Source: Microbulbifer pacificus
GTDB taxonomy: Bacteria > Pseudomonadota > Gammaproteobacteria > Pseudomonadales > Cellvibrionaceae
Direction of reading: 5' to 3'
Length of the DNA stretch: 64,000 nucleotides
NCBI RefSeq assembly: GCF_033723955.1
Contig: NZ_CP137555.1
Coordinates: 3,092,001-3,156,000, forward strand
The stretch's first letter is position 1, and the number at the start of each line of letters is the position of its first letter. The translations under genes were made by a program, and so were the position numbers. Below the pieces are notes generated by a model that was not told where the DNA came from, ran no database searches, and saw only the letters and a program-made list of their open reading frames with translations. Of the stretch, positions 9,208 to 19,109 are shown piece after piece.

Positions 9208-9628
9208 TTCGGTCTATTGAAGGCGCTGTGCCTAACCGTTAGGTGCAGCGCCCTGCCCTGAACTTCCGTCTAGTGCTTGGCGGTGTGGCTTGTGGAGGCT
9301 GAGTATTGCCTGAAATATTTAGTCGGGCTCAAGAGAGGCCGGTGAAATTGTTGGTTTTTGTTGGTTTGAGTTCTTAATTTGGCCCTGGAAGTCGGATTTC
9401 GGTATGTGCTGTGCGGGTCCGCAGGTGATGGGAAGAAGAGGGGCGGGGTCTTTTACTGGCATATTAACACTTCATGTCTGATCAAAAAGTGTCCGCCTGT
9501 GACGGTCTTGTAGATTTGAGCGACAAAGTTAGCGAGAAACTAAAAAAATAAGCTCCTGACTATTTACAGTAGGTCGTATAACTAATAATCTTTCTCTCAA
9601 CGGTGAAATCTACGGAGGGAAGTGGCTC
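9208..9628. other. gene-free gap with one hairpin
   Basis: No supported gene in 421 bases. It holds an inverted repeat, GGCGCTG-TG-CCTAA-C-GTTAGG-TG-CAGCGCC (9222-9252), just after the Gp2-like gene. The hairpin lacks a T run. The remainder is A+T-rich towards 9540-9600, where the promoter for the next operon should lie. Confidence 0.6.
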
Positions 9629-9898
9629 ATGGCAAAGTCAAGGCACATTCAGCAGCGGATGTCCCAACGAGGCATCCGGGGAGAAATGCTAGATTTGGTC
9701 GCTCAGTTTGGTAGCTGGCAGGGAGATAAATGCATACTGAATCGACGTGGGTGCCGCAAGGCGCTAGGAGAGCTCGATACATTGCGAAAGCGTTTGGTGC
9801 AGATGGAAGAAAAGGGTGGAATCGTGCTCGTTCATGATGGAGGAGTGGATATCACTGCATATCGTGTTGACAGTTATATCCGGGGAAAGAGCGTTTGA
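9629..9898 (+). CDS. DUF4258-like small protein
   Basis: An 89-residue protein starting MAKSRHIQQRMSQRGI, the His...RM.QRGI pattern of the DUF4258 family. Some members are RelE-like in fold and toxin-linked. GGAGGG at 9615-9620 supports the ATG. Its stop overlaps the ATG of the methylase-like gene (9898), so the two are an operon. It may be a partner of that protein or half of a toxin-antitoxin pair; the function is not known to me. Confidence 0.65.
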   Translation: MAKSRHIQQRMSQRGIRGEMLDLVAQFGSWQGDKCILNRRGCRKALGELDTLRKRLVQMEEKGGIVLVHDGGVDITAYRVDSYIRGKSV

Positions 9899-11706
9899 TG
9901 ACAGATCAAATCAATAGAGAAGCTGTTCATAATCAATTCTTAACCCTGCTGGGTAAGATGCTAGATGCTCACCCAGTAAGTGAGAGCCTGGCTAGGTTGA
10001 TACACATGGCTGCTACCGCAGCGGTTCTAGGTTCTGAAGGAGTAAGTTCTTTTAGGGCAGAGCACGACGTCTCAGCTCGTCAAGAACTGATGAGAACTAG
10101 GCTCCAAAAGAAGGGCTTCAATCGCTTTGAGTGTCAACAAGCAGTTGACAGTGCGTGCTCCCTGCATCCGGAAATTTTTCAGTCGCTTTGCGATGCTGTG
10201 GAGCAGGGGGCTCTACCTAGCTCTATATATGCTGCAGAAGTCTACTCAATACTCCACTCGACTCTCGGAAAACTATCTTCGATAGGGCCAGACCTTTCTG
10301 TTGCTGAGCTTGCTGTACGGTTAGTTTCGAATGGCGATTCATTAGAAGGTGGTCGAGCACTTATTCTGGGGCGCTCTGCGATACCTTTCGTGTTGCGATC
10401 TTCAGAAGTTGAAAAGACACGGTATGAAGGCATTGGTCCCGGTGATGGGGAAAATTTAAAAAGACAGCTTTGTTGGATATCTGGTGCAGATATCGATTTC
10501 TCGATGATTTCTTCTGAAAGCTTCGTCCACGATCCAAAAGCTGTGTTTTCCAGTGGTTATCTATCAGACGCCTGGGGGCTAAAGTTAAAAGGAAATACCA
10601 CATTTGGGGTGGATATTGAGGGATCTAAAGCTTCCTTTGGGTCTGTATCTTCCGAGGTTTCGAATCTAGAGCGCATGCTCCAGCGAGTTGAAGGAAAGCT
10701 GGCCTGTATCGTACCTCCTTCATGGTTGTCGAAGACATCGGGCGCGGACCTCGCCCTTAAACAGCGAGTTCTTAAGGAGGGGCACTTGCAGGTGGTAATA
10801 CAACTACCAGATAAACTTTTTGGTGCCACTTCAATCGCCCCTGCAATGTTGATATTTGATACGAGAGAAAAGACCAAAAGTATCCAGTTTATTCAGGCAA
10901 ATGGCCAAGAGTTTGCACGCTCTGAGTCGCGCTCGATAAAAAAGCTTGTTGGAATTGATAAGCTTGCAAGGATTGTTAGAGATAAGTCGGAATGCCAATT
11001 GACTGCATACGTGGATACCGAGAGTCTTATCTCTGACAATTGTAATTTGGATGTGAAGCGTCACGTCGCAGGGAAAGAGATCTTAGATTCCGAGGGTTTC
11101 CGATACCCAAAATTCCCGCTTGAAAGCCTTGTCGAGGTAATAAGTTGCCAGTCGCTCAAGAACTTGAGTGGAGCGGAGCGTGACCCTGGATTTGCTCCGC
11201 TAATACTTCGAGAACTGTCTCCGGCCAACATTGATGAGTATGGTTTTTTCTCGGAGAGCTTCTCAGCGAGGGAAATCCATGTGGCTCCAAAAGAGTTTGG
11301 TCGGGCTAAAAAGCAGACAGTAAGAGATGGAGATGTCCTTCTCGCGGTAAAAGGCAGCGTTGGTAAGTGCGCTTTAGTATCAACTGCGCACGAGGGTTTT
11401 GTTGCGAGCCAAGCATTCGTCATTTTACGGCCTCTTCCAGAATCTGTTGTAGATTCAGTCACTCTGTTTAGATTCATCCGATCAGATCTTGGGCAGGCAA
11501 TTTTTGACAGGGTGGCCACTGGGGCATCGGTCCAGGTACTTAAGATGGCAGACCTGAAGGCCCTGAATATTCCGGTACCTTCCGCGGAAGAAAAACGCAA
11601 TATTGCAGCCAATCACCGAAAACTAATCGAGCTCATCAAAGAAAAACAGAGTGTAGAGCAAGAGATTTCCAAAACTCTTTCAGAGTATTGGTCGTTGGGT
11701 GACTGA
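9898..11706 (+). CDS. degenerate N6-adenine methylase fused to a target-recognition domain
   Basis: A 602-residue protein. The first half looks like the HsdM/N-6 methylase fold: an N-terminal helical part, then a segment near residues 280-330 (CIVPPSWLSK...VIQLPDKLFGAT) matching the end of HsdM-type catalytic domains. The second half (about 405-600) is an HsdS-like target-recognition domain ending in a coiled coil. I cannot find the SAM motif (D/N-PP-F/Y nor D-P-x-x-G-x-G) where they should be; ALILGRS and SGYLSDAWG stand there instead. It is probably catalytically dead. It lies directly upstream of hsdM with A+T-rich codons. Confidence 0.7.
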   Translation: MTDQINREAVHNQFLTLLGKMLDAHPVSESLARLIHMAATAAVLGSEGVSSFRAEHDVSARQELMRTRLQKKGFNRFECQQAVDSACSLHPEIFQSLCDAVEQGALPSSIYAAEVYSILHSTLGKLSSIGPDLSVAELAVRLVSNGDSLEGGRALILGRSAIPFVLRSSEVEKTRYEGIGPGDGENLKRQLCWISGADIDFSMISSESFVHDPKAVFSSGYLSDAWGLKLKGNTTFGVDIEGSKASFGSVSSEVSNLERMLQRVEGKLACIVPPSWLSKTSGADLALKQRVLKEGHLQVVIQLPDKLFGATSIAPAMLIFDTREKTKSIQFIQANGQEFARSESRSIKKLVGIDKLARIVRDKSECQLTAYVDTESLISDNCNLDVKRHVAGKEILDSEGFRYPKFPLESLVEVISCQSLKNLSGAERDPGFAPLILRELSPANIDEYGFFSESFSAREIHVAPKEFGRAKKQTVRDGDVLLAVKGSVGKCALVSTAHEGFVASQAFVILRPLPESVVDSVTLFRFIRSDLGQAIFDRVATGASVQVLKMADLKALNIPVPSAEEKRNIAANHRKLIELIKEKQSVEQEISKTLSEYWSLGD

Positions 11707-11762
11707 TGCTAGGCATCGGCTAAGTGCCACAAGAAACTAATTAAGAACAAAGGGGAATCCCG

Positions 11763-13331
11763 TTGGTAGATAGTGACGTAAGCAAACGTTTGTGGGCAGC
11801 GGCGGATCAGTTGTGGGCCAATACCGGCCTGAAACCGGCTGAATTTTCGGCTCCAGTGCTCGGCCTGATCTTCCTGCGCTACGCCGAGCGCATCTACGCC
11901 ACCGCCGAGAAGAAGCTGGGTCCGGTGGGCTCCGGTGGCCGGCGTAAGGTTAAAAAGGAAGATTACCTGGCCGAGGGAGTGATCTTTCTGCCGGAGCTGG
12001 CACGCTTCTCCTACCTGTTGTCGCTAACCGAGAGTGACAATATCGGCAAGGCCATCAATGAGGCCATGAAGGCGATCGAGGAGGAAAACGCGGACCTCAA
12101 GGGCGCACTGCCGCGCAACTACACCCGACTGGAGAACTGGGTACTGCAGGAGCTGCTGAAACAGCTGGCGCCGGTTGATCTGAGTGGGGATGCCTTCGGC
12201 AAGGTGTACGAGTACTTCCTCGGCAACTTCGCCCTGAAAGAGGGTCAGAAGGGCGGGGTGTTCTATACCCCGGAATCCATCGTAAAGCTGATCGTCGAGA
12301 TCCTGGAACCCTTCCACGGGCGCATCTTCGACCCGGCCTGCGGCTCCGGCGGTATGTTCGTGCACTCGGCGGATTTCGTGCAGCGCCATCACAAGACGGC
12401 GATGGACGAGATTTCTATCTTCGGCACCGAGAAGGACCAGACCACGGTCAACCTCAACAAGATGAACCTGGCGGTACACGGCCTCTCCGGTGATGTGCGC
12501 GTTTCCAATACCTACTACGAGGATCCACACAAGACGGTCACCGACGGCCAGGGACGCTTCGACTTCGTCATGGCCAATCCGCCCTTCAACGTCTCCGGCG
12601 TGGATAAGGAGCGCCTAGAGGGCGATCCCCGTTTCCCACTGGGGCTGCCGAAGAGTGATAACGCCAACTACCTGTGGATTCAGCTGTTTTACGCTTCACT
12701 GAGGCCGTCTGGTCGGGCCGGTTTTGTCATGGCCAACTCCGCCGGTGACGCCCGTGCTAGCGAACAGCTAATTCGCCAGAAACTGATCGAGAGCGGCGCC
12801 GTGGACGTGATCGTGTCTGTGGGCCCGAACTTCTTCTACACCGTAACCCTGCCGTGCACCCTGTGGTTCTTCGACCGCGCCAAGGAGCAGTCCGAGCGCG
12901 CCGACCAGGTGCTGTTTATCGACGCCCGCCACATCTACCGCCAGGTCGACCGCGCCCACCGTGACTTCCTGCCTGAGCACATCGAGTTGCTGGCTAATAT
13001 CGTGCGCCTGTACCGCAGCGAGGCAGTGGAGCTGGATGCCGGCAGCGCTGATCTGCTGGCCGAGAAGGGGCTGAGCGATGGCTACGTGGACGTGCCCGGG
13101 CTGTGCAAGATTGCGACTCGCGCAGAAATCGAGGCGCAGGGCTGGTCGCTGAACCCGGGGCGCTACGTGGGCGCCGCGGCGCGTGAGGCCGAAGATGTGG
13201 ACTTCACCGAGCGGCTGGAGGAACTGAGCGAGGAGCTGGAAGTGCTCAATGCCGAGGCGCGAGAGTTGGAAGTTCGTATTTCTGAAAACATTGCATCTGT
13301 CATGGAGGCTCAGTTTGGATTTAGTAACTAG
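11763..13331 (+). CDS. hsdM: type I restriction-modification methylase HsdM
   Basis: N6-adenine methyltransferase subunit of a type I system; with HsdS it methylates the bipartite target. It has 522 residues. The N-terminal HsdM helical domain (about 8-130) precedes the SAM motif DPACGSGG at 190-197 and the catalytic NPPF at 272-275. The C-terminal coiled coil (about 475-515) pairs with HsdS. The start is TTG at 11763, after AAGGGGAA as ribosome site; no suitable ATG exists. Codon use is GC-rich, unlike the methylase-like gene before it. Confidence 0.94.
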   Translation: MVDSDVSKRLWAAADQLWANTGLKPAEFSAPVLGLIFLRYAERIYATAEKKLGPVGSGGRRKVKKEDYLAEGVIFLPELARFSYLLSLTESDNIGKAINEAMKAIEEENADLKGALPRNYTRLENWVLQELLKQLAPVDLSGDAFGKVYEYFLGNFALKEGQKGGVFYTPESIVKLIVEILEPFHGRIFDPACGSGGMFVHSADFVQRHHKTAMDEISIFGTEKDQTTVNLNKMNLAVHGLSGDVRVSNTYYEDPHKTVTDGQGRFDFVMANPPFNVSGVDKERLEGDPRFPLGLPKSDNANYLWIQLFYASLRPSGRAGFVMANSAGDARASEQLIRQKLIESGAVDVIVSVGPNFFYTVTLPCTLWFFDRAKEQSERADQVLFIDARHIYRQVDRAHRDFLPEHIELLANIVRLYRSEAVELDAGSADLLAEKGLSDGYVDVPGLCKIATRAEIEAQGWSLNPGRYVGAAAREAEDVDFTERLEELSEELEVLNAEARELEVRISENIASVMEAQFGFSN

Positions 13332-14619
13332 CAATGACTGGGTAGAGATGCCTCTGGGAGATGTCGCTGAGTTCCAGAATGGTGGCGCTTGGAATGAATC
13401 TGCTTATTCAGATTCTGGGGTCAAGGTTGTGCGTGTTACAAACTGTAAAAACGGCACTATTGATCTTGATGCTTGTAAGTTCTTGCCAGAGGAGCTTTTT
13501 GATAAATACGCTCGGCACGAACTGAAAGTTGGAGATGTAGTAGTTGCAACAGTTGGGTCACATCCGACCCAGCCAAAATCTGTTGTAGGTAGAGCTTCTG
13601 TGGTGCCGAATTCTGCGAATGGCGCACTGCTTAATCAAAATGCTGTGAGGTTAAGAGCGAATGGTGACTATCTTGATCAAGCGTTTTTGAGGCAAATTGT
13701 ACAGGCAGATACATTCAAGCAGTATATCGCTGCACATGCTCGTGGCGCAGCGAGCCAGGTACGGATGAGTATTGAACTCCTAAAAAAGTTTCCAGTGTAT
13801 ATGCCGTCACTTCCCATTCAAGGACGCATTGCTGGAGTCCTCTCCGCCTACGACGACCTGATCGAAAATAACAGTCGCCGTATCGAGATCCTAGAGGAGA
13901 TGGTCCGACGCCTGTACGAGGAGTGGTTCGTGCACTTCCGCTTCCCCGGCCATGAGAGTATGGACTGGCAGGATAGTGAGCTGGGGCGGATACCTAGTGA
14001 TTTCCACGTTCTGCCTCTTGATTCTGTCGGAAAAATAGTTACGGGAAAGACTCCTAGTAAAAAGAGGCCGGAATTTTTCGGTGATGAAGTCCCTTTTATA
14101 AAATTGCCGGATATGCATGGCCAAATATTTGTTATTCGAACGTCAGAAGCCTTGTCTACTGACGGTGCCGCCTCACAAAAGACAAAGATGATCCCAGCGA
14201 ACTCGTTATGTGTAAGCTGTATTGGTACAGCTGGAATCGTGGTAATTAATTCGGAGATTTCCCAGACAAATCAGCAGATCAATACGGTAATTCCCGATGA
14301 CGCGGCCAAGCGGGAGTTCCTGTATTTTGCTCTGAAAGGGCTAGAGGGTACGATTAATCAATATGGCGCGACTGGTGCGACTATGACAAATTTAAGCCGG
14401 GGGAAGTTTGCGGCATTAAAAATAGTATACCCGCCGACAGGGCTTCTTCATCGTTTCAGTTCCGTTTCGGCCCCTTTGTTTGATCAGATTTTAGTTTTAC
14501 AGCGAAAAAACCAAAACCTTTTGTCACAACGTGATCTGTTGTTACCGAAGCTGGTATCCGGTGAGATTGACGTGTCAGAGCTGGAGCCACCTGTTGACGA
14601 GGAGATAGCTGCTGCATGA
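13315..14619 (+). CDS. hsdS: type I specificity subunit HsdS
   Basis: Recognises the two halves of the DNA target. I chose the TTG at 13315 because GGAGG (13304-13308) lies six bases before it and the N-terminus [16 protein letters not shown] fits the family; this gives 434 residues and a 17-base overlap with hsdM. TRD1 spans about 10-165. The central conserved helices ([18 protein letters not shown], about 180-197) follow, then TRD2 (about 225-380) and the distal helices ([17 protein letters not shown]). Both TRDs are A+T-rich and the spacer is GC-rich, a sign of TRD exchange. Confidence 0.9.
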   Translation: MDLVTSNDWVEMPLGDVAEFQNGGAWNESAYSDSGVKVVRVTNCKNGTIDLDACKFLPEELFDKYARHELKVGDVVVATVGSHPTQPKSVVGRASVVPNSANGALLNQNAVRLRANGDYLDQAFLRQIVQADTFKQYIAAHARGAASQVRMSIELLKKFPVYMPSLPIQGRIAGVLSAYDDLIENNSRRIEILEEMVRRLYEEWFVHFRFPGHESMDWQDSELGRIPSDFHVLPLDSVGKIVTGKTPSKKRPEFFGDEVPFIKLPDMHGQIFVIRTSEALSTDGAASQKTKMIPANSLCVSCIGTAGIVVINSEISQTNQQINTVIPDDAAKREFLYFALKGLEGTINQYGATGATMTNLSRGKFAALKIVYPPTGLLHRFSSVSAPLFDQILVLQRKNQNLLSQRDLLLPKLVSGEIDVSELEPPVDEEIAAA

Positions 14620-17600
14620 CCCCTCCGCCTCCCTCGCACGAATACTCCGAAGATGCGCTGGTCGAGCAGCCAGCCATCGCCCTGTTCGATTCTCTCGGTT
14701 GGGAAACCGGCAATCTCTACTCGGAATGGAGCGGTAGTCATTCCAGCGAGGGGCGCCTTACCCAGGAGGAGGTTGTGTTGCCGCAGCGACTGCGCACGGC
14801 CCTGACCAGGCTCAACCCTGAGCTGCCGTCAGCGGCCATCGAGCAGGCTATGGAGGAGCTGACCCGCGACCGTTCCCGCCTGCTGCCGGTGAATGCCAAT
14901 CAGGAGATCTACCGGCTGCTAAAGGACGGCATCAAGGTCGAGGTCAGCGATGATGAAGGTGATCTCCTGATCGAGACGGTACGCCTGGTCGACTGGCATG
15001 CGCCGCACAACAACGAGTTCTTCCTCGCCTCCCAGTTCTGGATCAAGGGCGAATACTACACTCGCCGCACCGACCTGGTCGGCTTTGTCAACGGAATCCC
15101 GCTGCTGTTTGTGGAGCTCAAGGCCAGCCACAAGACCCTGCGCGCCGCCTATGACGACAATCTCACTGATTACCGCACTACCATCCCGCAGCTGTTTACG
15201 TTCAATGGGCTGCTGATGCTCTCCAATGGCTCCGATACCGTGGTCGGCAGCACCTTCGCGCCCTGGGAGCACCTGTTCGAGTGGAAGCGTATCAACGACG
15301 AGGGGGAAGCCGGCGTTGTCTCGCTGGAGACGGCAATTCGCGGGCTGGGTGAGCCGGCGCGGTTTCTGGATATGGTGGAGAATTTCACCGTGTTCGAGGA
15401 GGCCCCGGGCGGGCTGATCAAGAAGGTGGCCAAGAACCACCAGTTCCTGGGCGTGAACCGGGCTATCGAAGAGCTGCTGCGGGTCAAGGATCGAGCCAGG
15501 GGTGAGGCCGGTAGACTCGGGGTCTTCTGGCACACCCAGGGCTCCGGCAAGTCACTGTCCATGGTGTTCTTCACCCAGAAGATCCACCGCAAGATCCCCG
15601 GCAACTGGACCTTCCTGATCGTCACCGACCGCACCGAGCTGGACGAGCAGATCTACAAGACCTTTGCGGCCACTGGTGCCGTCAACGAGGTGGAAGCCCA
15701 TGCAGACAGTAGGGCGCATTTGCAGCAGTTGCTGACAGAAGACCACCGATACGTCTTTACCCTGATTCACAAGTTCGGTACCAAGCGGGGGGAAGTGTAC
15801 CCGCAGCTGTCCGAACGTCAGGACATCATCGTCATCACCGACGAGGCGCACCGCTCCCAGTACGACACCCTGGCGATGAACATGCGCACCGCGCTACCGC
15901 ATGCCGCCTTCCTCGGCTTTACCGGTACCCCGCTAATGGCGGGCGAGGAGAAGACCCGGGAAGTGTTCGGGGACTACATCTCCGTGTACAACTTCGGCCA
16001 GTCCATCGCCGACGGCGCCACGGTACCGCTGTTCTACGAGAACCGCATTCCCGAACTGCAGCTGATCAACGAGAACCTCAGCGACGACCTGGAAAAGCTG
16101 CTGGAGGATGCGGAGCTGGACGAGGAGCAGGAGCGCAAGGTCGAACGGGTATTTGCCCGCGAATACCACCTGATCACCCGTGACGATCGCCTTGAGGCCA
16201 TTGCCGAGGACCTGGTGCGGCACTTCGTCGGCCGCGGCCACCAGGGCAAAGGGATGATGGTGTGTATCGACAAGGCCACCGCAGTGCGCATGTACGACAA
16301 GGTTCAGGTTCACTGGAAGCGGTATCTGGAGCAGTTAAAGGCGGAGTTGTCGACTGCTGAGAAGGACCGGCGCCAGGCGCTGGAGCATCAAATCGAGGTG
16401 ATGTCTACCATCGACATGGCGGTGGTGGTGTCGCAGGGGCAGAATGAGGTGGCGGAGCTGGCGGCCAAGGGGCTGGATATCGTCCCGCACCGCAAGCGCA
16501 TGCTCGAGGATGACCTGGACGAGAAGTTCAAGAATCCGAAGGATCCGCTGCGGCTGGTGTTCGTCTGCGCCATGTGGATCACCGGTTTCGACGTGCCCTC
16601 GTGCTCGACGATCTACCTCGACAAACCGATGAAGAACCACACCCTGATGCAGACCATCGCCCGCGCCAACCGCAAGTATGCAGGCAAGGAGGCGGGGTTG
16701 ATCGTGGACTATGTCGGGGTGTTCCGCAAACTGCAGCAGGCCCTCGCGATCTATGGCGGCGCCGAAGGTGGTGCCGGCAACGATCCCATCAAGAGCAAGG
16801 AGGAACTGGTCGAGTTTCTCAAGCAGCTGATCGCCCAGGCGGTTACCTTCCTTGCGGAGCGCGGTGTGGATGCCGGGGCCATCAAGGCGGCGGAGGGGTT
16901 CGCGAAGATTGCTGCCCTCGATGATGCCGTCGAGAAGATAATCGATACCGAGGAACACAAGCAGGCCTTCCTCAACCTAGCCCGAGCGATTGCCCGGGTT
17001 TATCGCGCGATCTTGCCGGACCCCGCGGCCAATGCGTTGGCACCCGATGCGGTGCTGGTATCGGTGCTGGCACAGAAGATCAAGTCGCTGCAGCCGCCGG
17101 TGGATATTTCCGCGGTCATGCAGCAGGTCGATGAACTGCTGGATGCATCGGTGGCACCGGTACCCTACGAGTTCAAGGAGCCCGGCGAGGAGGACCTGTA
17201 TGACCTCAGCAAAATCGACTTCGATAAGCTCAAGGAGCGGTTCAGCCAAGGGCGCAAGCGCACCGAGGCCGAGCGGCTGCGGGCACTACTGAATCTGAAG
17301 ATCGAGTCCATGATGGCGCAGAACTCGGCGCGCAAGGACTTTGGGGAGAAGCTGCAGCAGCTGATCGATGCTTATAACTCGGGCAGTGCGAACATCGAGG
17401 AGTTCTTCAAGGAGCTGATGGAGCTTGCCGAGGCCCTGACCGAAGAGGAACGGCGGGCTATCCGGGAGGGCCTGTCCGAAGAGGAGCTGGCGATGTTCGA
17501 TATCCTGACCAAGCCGGTTCCGGAGTTGACAGAGAAAGAGCAGACGGCTGTGAAGAAAGTCTGCCGGGAACTGCTGGAGACACTAAAAGCGGAGAAGCTT

Positions 17601-17783
17601 GTGCTGGACTGGCGCAAGAAGGAACGAGCTAGGGCCGAGGTTCGGCGCACCTTGGAGATTGTCTTTGATCGGGGCCTGCCGGACAGCTATGACGAGGATA
17701 TTTACGCCGATAAGTGTGATGCTGCGTTTCATCATATTCTGACTCATTACTATGGTTCCGGACAAAGTGCTTACTTAGTGTAG
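14616..17783 (+). CDS. hsdR: type I restriction endonuclease HsdR
   Basis: Motor-nuclease subunit that translocates and cuts unmodified DNA. It has 1055 residues. The PD-(D/E)xK nuclease has Asp153 and Glu167-x-Lys169 (DLVGFVNG...VELKAS). The helicase has Walker A TQGSGKS at 307-313, DEAH at 409-412 and motif III GFTGTP near 438. Later helicase motifs include MWITGFDVPS and QTIARANR. A long helical C-terminus binds the methylase core. Its ATG overlaps the hsdS stop by four bases, so M, S and R are one operon. No frameshift seen; likely functional. Confidence 0.95.
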   Translation: MTPPPPSHEYSEDALVEQPAIALFDSLGWETGNLYSEWSGSHSSEGRLTQEEVVLPQRLRTALTRLNPELPSAAIEQAMEELTRDRSRLLPVNANQEIYRLLKDGIKVEVSDDEGDLLIETVRLVDWHAPHNNEFFLASQFWIKGEYYTRRTDLVGFVNGIPLLFVELKASHKTLRAAYDDNLTDYRTTIPQLFTFNGLLMLSNGSDTVVGSTFAPWEHLFEWKRINDEGEAGVVSLETAIRGLGEPARFLDMVENFTVFEEAPGGLIKKVAKNHQFLGVNRAIEELLRVKDRARGEAGRLGVFWHTQGSGKSLSMVFFTQKIHRKIPGNWTFLIVTDRTELDEQIYKTFAATGAVNEVEAHADSRAHLQQLLTEDHRYVFTLIHKFGTKRGEVYPQLSERQDIIVITDEAHRSQYDTLAMNMRTALPHAAFLGFTGTPLMAGEEKTREVFGDYISVYNFGQSIADGATVPLFYENRIPELQLINENLSDDLEKLLEDAELDEEQERKVERVFAREYHLITRDDRLEAIAEDLVRHFVGRGHQGKGMMVCIDKATAVRMYDKVQVHWKRYLEQLKAELSTAEKDRRQALEHQIEVMSTIDMAVVVSQGQNEVAELAAKGLDIVPHRKRMLEDDLDEKFKNPKDPLRLVFVCAMWITGFDVPSCSTIYLDKPMKNHTLMQTIARANRKYAGKEAGLIVDYVGVFRKLQQALAIYGGAEGGAGNDPIKSKEELVEFLKQLIAQAVTFLAERGVDAGAIKAAEGFAKIAALDDAVEKIIDTEEHKQAFLNLARAIARVYRAILPDPAANALAPDAVLVSVLAQKIKSLQPPVDISAVMQQVDELLDASVAPVPYEFKEPGEEDLYDLSKIDFDKLKERFSQGRKRTEAERLRALLNLKIESMMAQNSARKDFGEKLQQLIDAYNSGSANIEEFFKELMELAEALTEEERRAIREGLSEEELAMFDILTKPVPELTEKEQTAVKKVCRELLETLKAEKLVLDWRKKERARAEVRRTLEIVFDRGLPDSYDEDIYADKCDAAFHHILTHYYGSGQSAYLV

Positions 17784-17989
17784 GGCTTTGACTTGGCGGA
17801 CCATTCGATTCACACGCAGTCGGTCGATTTAGGTTAATTTTTGCGCTCATACTGGAGGAAAATCTGACCAAATGGCGGTTTATGGTCAAAACTGTTGGGG
17901 GCCGCATAGAGTGTTTTGGCCCGACAAGACTTTCCGGTCACAAATTTAATCATAAAAATCAAGGGGTTATCGTTCCGCGCTGGAGCAAT

Positions 17990-18040
17990 GTTGTTGACCC
18001 AACGTCCAGTTGTTGACATGCTGCCAAAGAACATTATCAT
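17990..18040 (+). promoter_or_regulatory. promoter with repeated operator-like element before the TAC module
   Basis: TTGACA (18013-18018), a 16-base spacer and TATCAT (18035-18040) form a good sigma-70 promoter. GTTGTTGAC occurs twice, at 17990-17998 and 18009-18017, 19 bases apart; the second covers the -35 box. Antitoxins of this kind autorepress, so these could be operator half-sites. The promoter also argues that translation starts at 18067 rather than at an earlier ATG (18018). Confidence 0.6.
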
Positions 18041-18066
18041 GCTTTGACTTTGCGGAACTTACCATA

Positions 18067-18507
18067 ATGGTAAATAATAGAAACATCAGTCTTTACGACA
18101 GGGGGGCGCCACCTACATGCCCTGATGGCCCTCGTAAGATTGAGGGAGGGCCGCTTTATCCGCCAGCTCAAGTTTTGGAAATCCTTGAAGCTGGAGAAGA
18201 CAGGGTAAACCTGTGGACAAAAAAGTGCATTAAAGATGTTAAGCATAAGCTCGAGATTGAGCTTGACGAGGTAGCGGAACTGGTAGCTGATGCTGTAAAA
18301 AACGGACGCTATAAAGGTTCCGAGTGGTGTCAACAGAAGCCAAACGGCTGCTGGGCAGCGTCAGATGCTTACGTTCTCACTAGAAAAGAGTGGAACGAGA
18401 GAGCTTTTAAATATTTAGCAGTTGAATACTTTGTTAAGTTTGCAATTGCTAAAACAGGAAGGTTGGTTTTAGTAGTTTCCTGCCATCCGCCGGAGAATAG
18501 GGGTTAG
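18067..18507 (+). CDS. MqsR-like toxin of a toxin-antitoxin-chaperone module
   Basis: A 146-residue protein. The central YPPAQVLEILEAGEDRV resembles the start of MqsR mRNA interferases. The end (KEWNERAFKYLAVEYFVKFAIAKTGRLVLVVSCHPPE) follows the same strand order as MqsR's final 'YLK-f-v....vvSFH' region. The match is distant and I call it mainly from context: an MqsA-type antitoxin and a SecB-like protein follow directly. The ATG at 18067 is chosen because a promoter lies just upstream. Confidence 0.62.
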   Translation: MVNNRNISLYDRGAPPTCPDGPRKIEGGPLYPPAQVLEILEAGEDRVNLWTKKCIKDVKHKLEIELDEVAELVADAVKNGRYKGSEWCQQKPNGCWAASDAYVLTRKEWNERAFKYLAVEYFVKFAIAKTGRLVLVVSCHPPENRG

Positions 18508-18511
18508 AGTT

Positions 18512-19108
18512 ATGAGCAACGAAATGTGCCCAATTTGTGGAGAGGGACATCTAACCGAACAAGTAGAGCTTGAGGCGACTGAATATAAGGGAGAGCACGG
18601 CTCCACGGCATTACATTATTTGTTGTGTGATGTGTGTGGCAGCGAGCAAGCTGGAGCTAAAGAAGTTCGTAAAAATAAAAGAGCTGTTATTGCATTTAAG
18701 AAGAAAGTTGATGGTTTGCTTTCCAGTTCTGAAATTCGAGAGCTAAGGAAAAATTTTAATATTTCACAATCTGACGCGGCTAAGATATTTGGTGGAGGGC
18801 CTGTAGCCTTCTCTAAATATGAGTCGGATGATGTTATGCAGTCCGAGTCAATGGATAAGCTTTTACGCTTAGCTCTTTCTGTGCCTGGAGTATTTGAAGC
18901 TCTGAGAGATCAGGGGCAAGAGTCATTAAGTAGCGTTAAGCGGAACAATGAAGCCTTTACTCGGGTAATGGAGAAGCACCATAAGCGACACTCTGTAAGT
19001 ATGCGTGTCGTTAATTTTAATGATGTGCGGAAAGGCCCTGCTGATTATAGTGGTAGTAACGTGTTTGCTGCGAATGACTCTGAGTTGAGTCAGGGAATAG
19101 GCGGTTAA
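18512..19108 (+). CDS. MqsA-family antitoxin
   Basis: A 198-residue protein with an N-terminal zinc finger: CPICG (about 6-10) and CDVCG (about 39-43). A helix-turn-helix follows (SSSEIRELRKNFNISQSDAAKIFGGG, about 70-95), then FSKYESDDV. This is the MqsA/YgiT architecture. The C-terminal extension of about 60 residues beyond the HTH (126-198) is longer than in E. coli MqsA (131 aa). In toxin-antitoxin-chaperone systems such a tail is the chaperone-addiction segment. Four bases after the toxin stop. Confidence 0.85.
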   Translation: MSNEMCPICGEGHLTEQVELEATEYKGEHGSTALHYLLCDVCGSEQAGAKEVRKNKRAVIAFKKKVDGLLSSSEIRELRKNFNISQSDAAKIFGGGPVAFSKYESDDVMQSESMDKLLRLALSVPGVFEALRDQGQESLSSVKRNNEAFTRVMEKHHKRHSVSMRVVNFNDVRKGPADYSGSNVFAANDSELSQGIGG

Positions 19109-19109
19109 T

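Noticed and set aside
18010..18066. Upstream extension of the toxin gene from earlier start codons
   Set aside because: The extension covers the promoter (TTGACA/TATCAT), so translation from there is unlikely.
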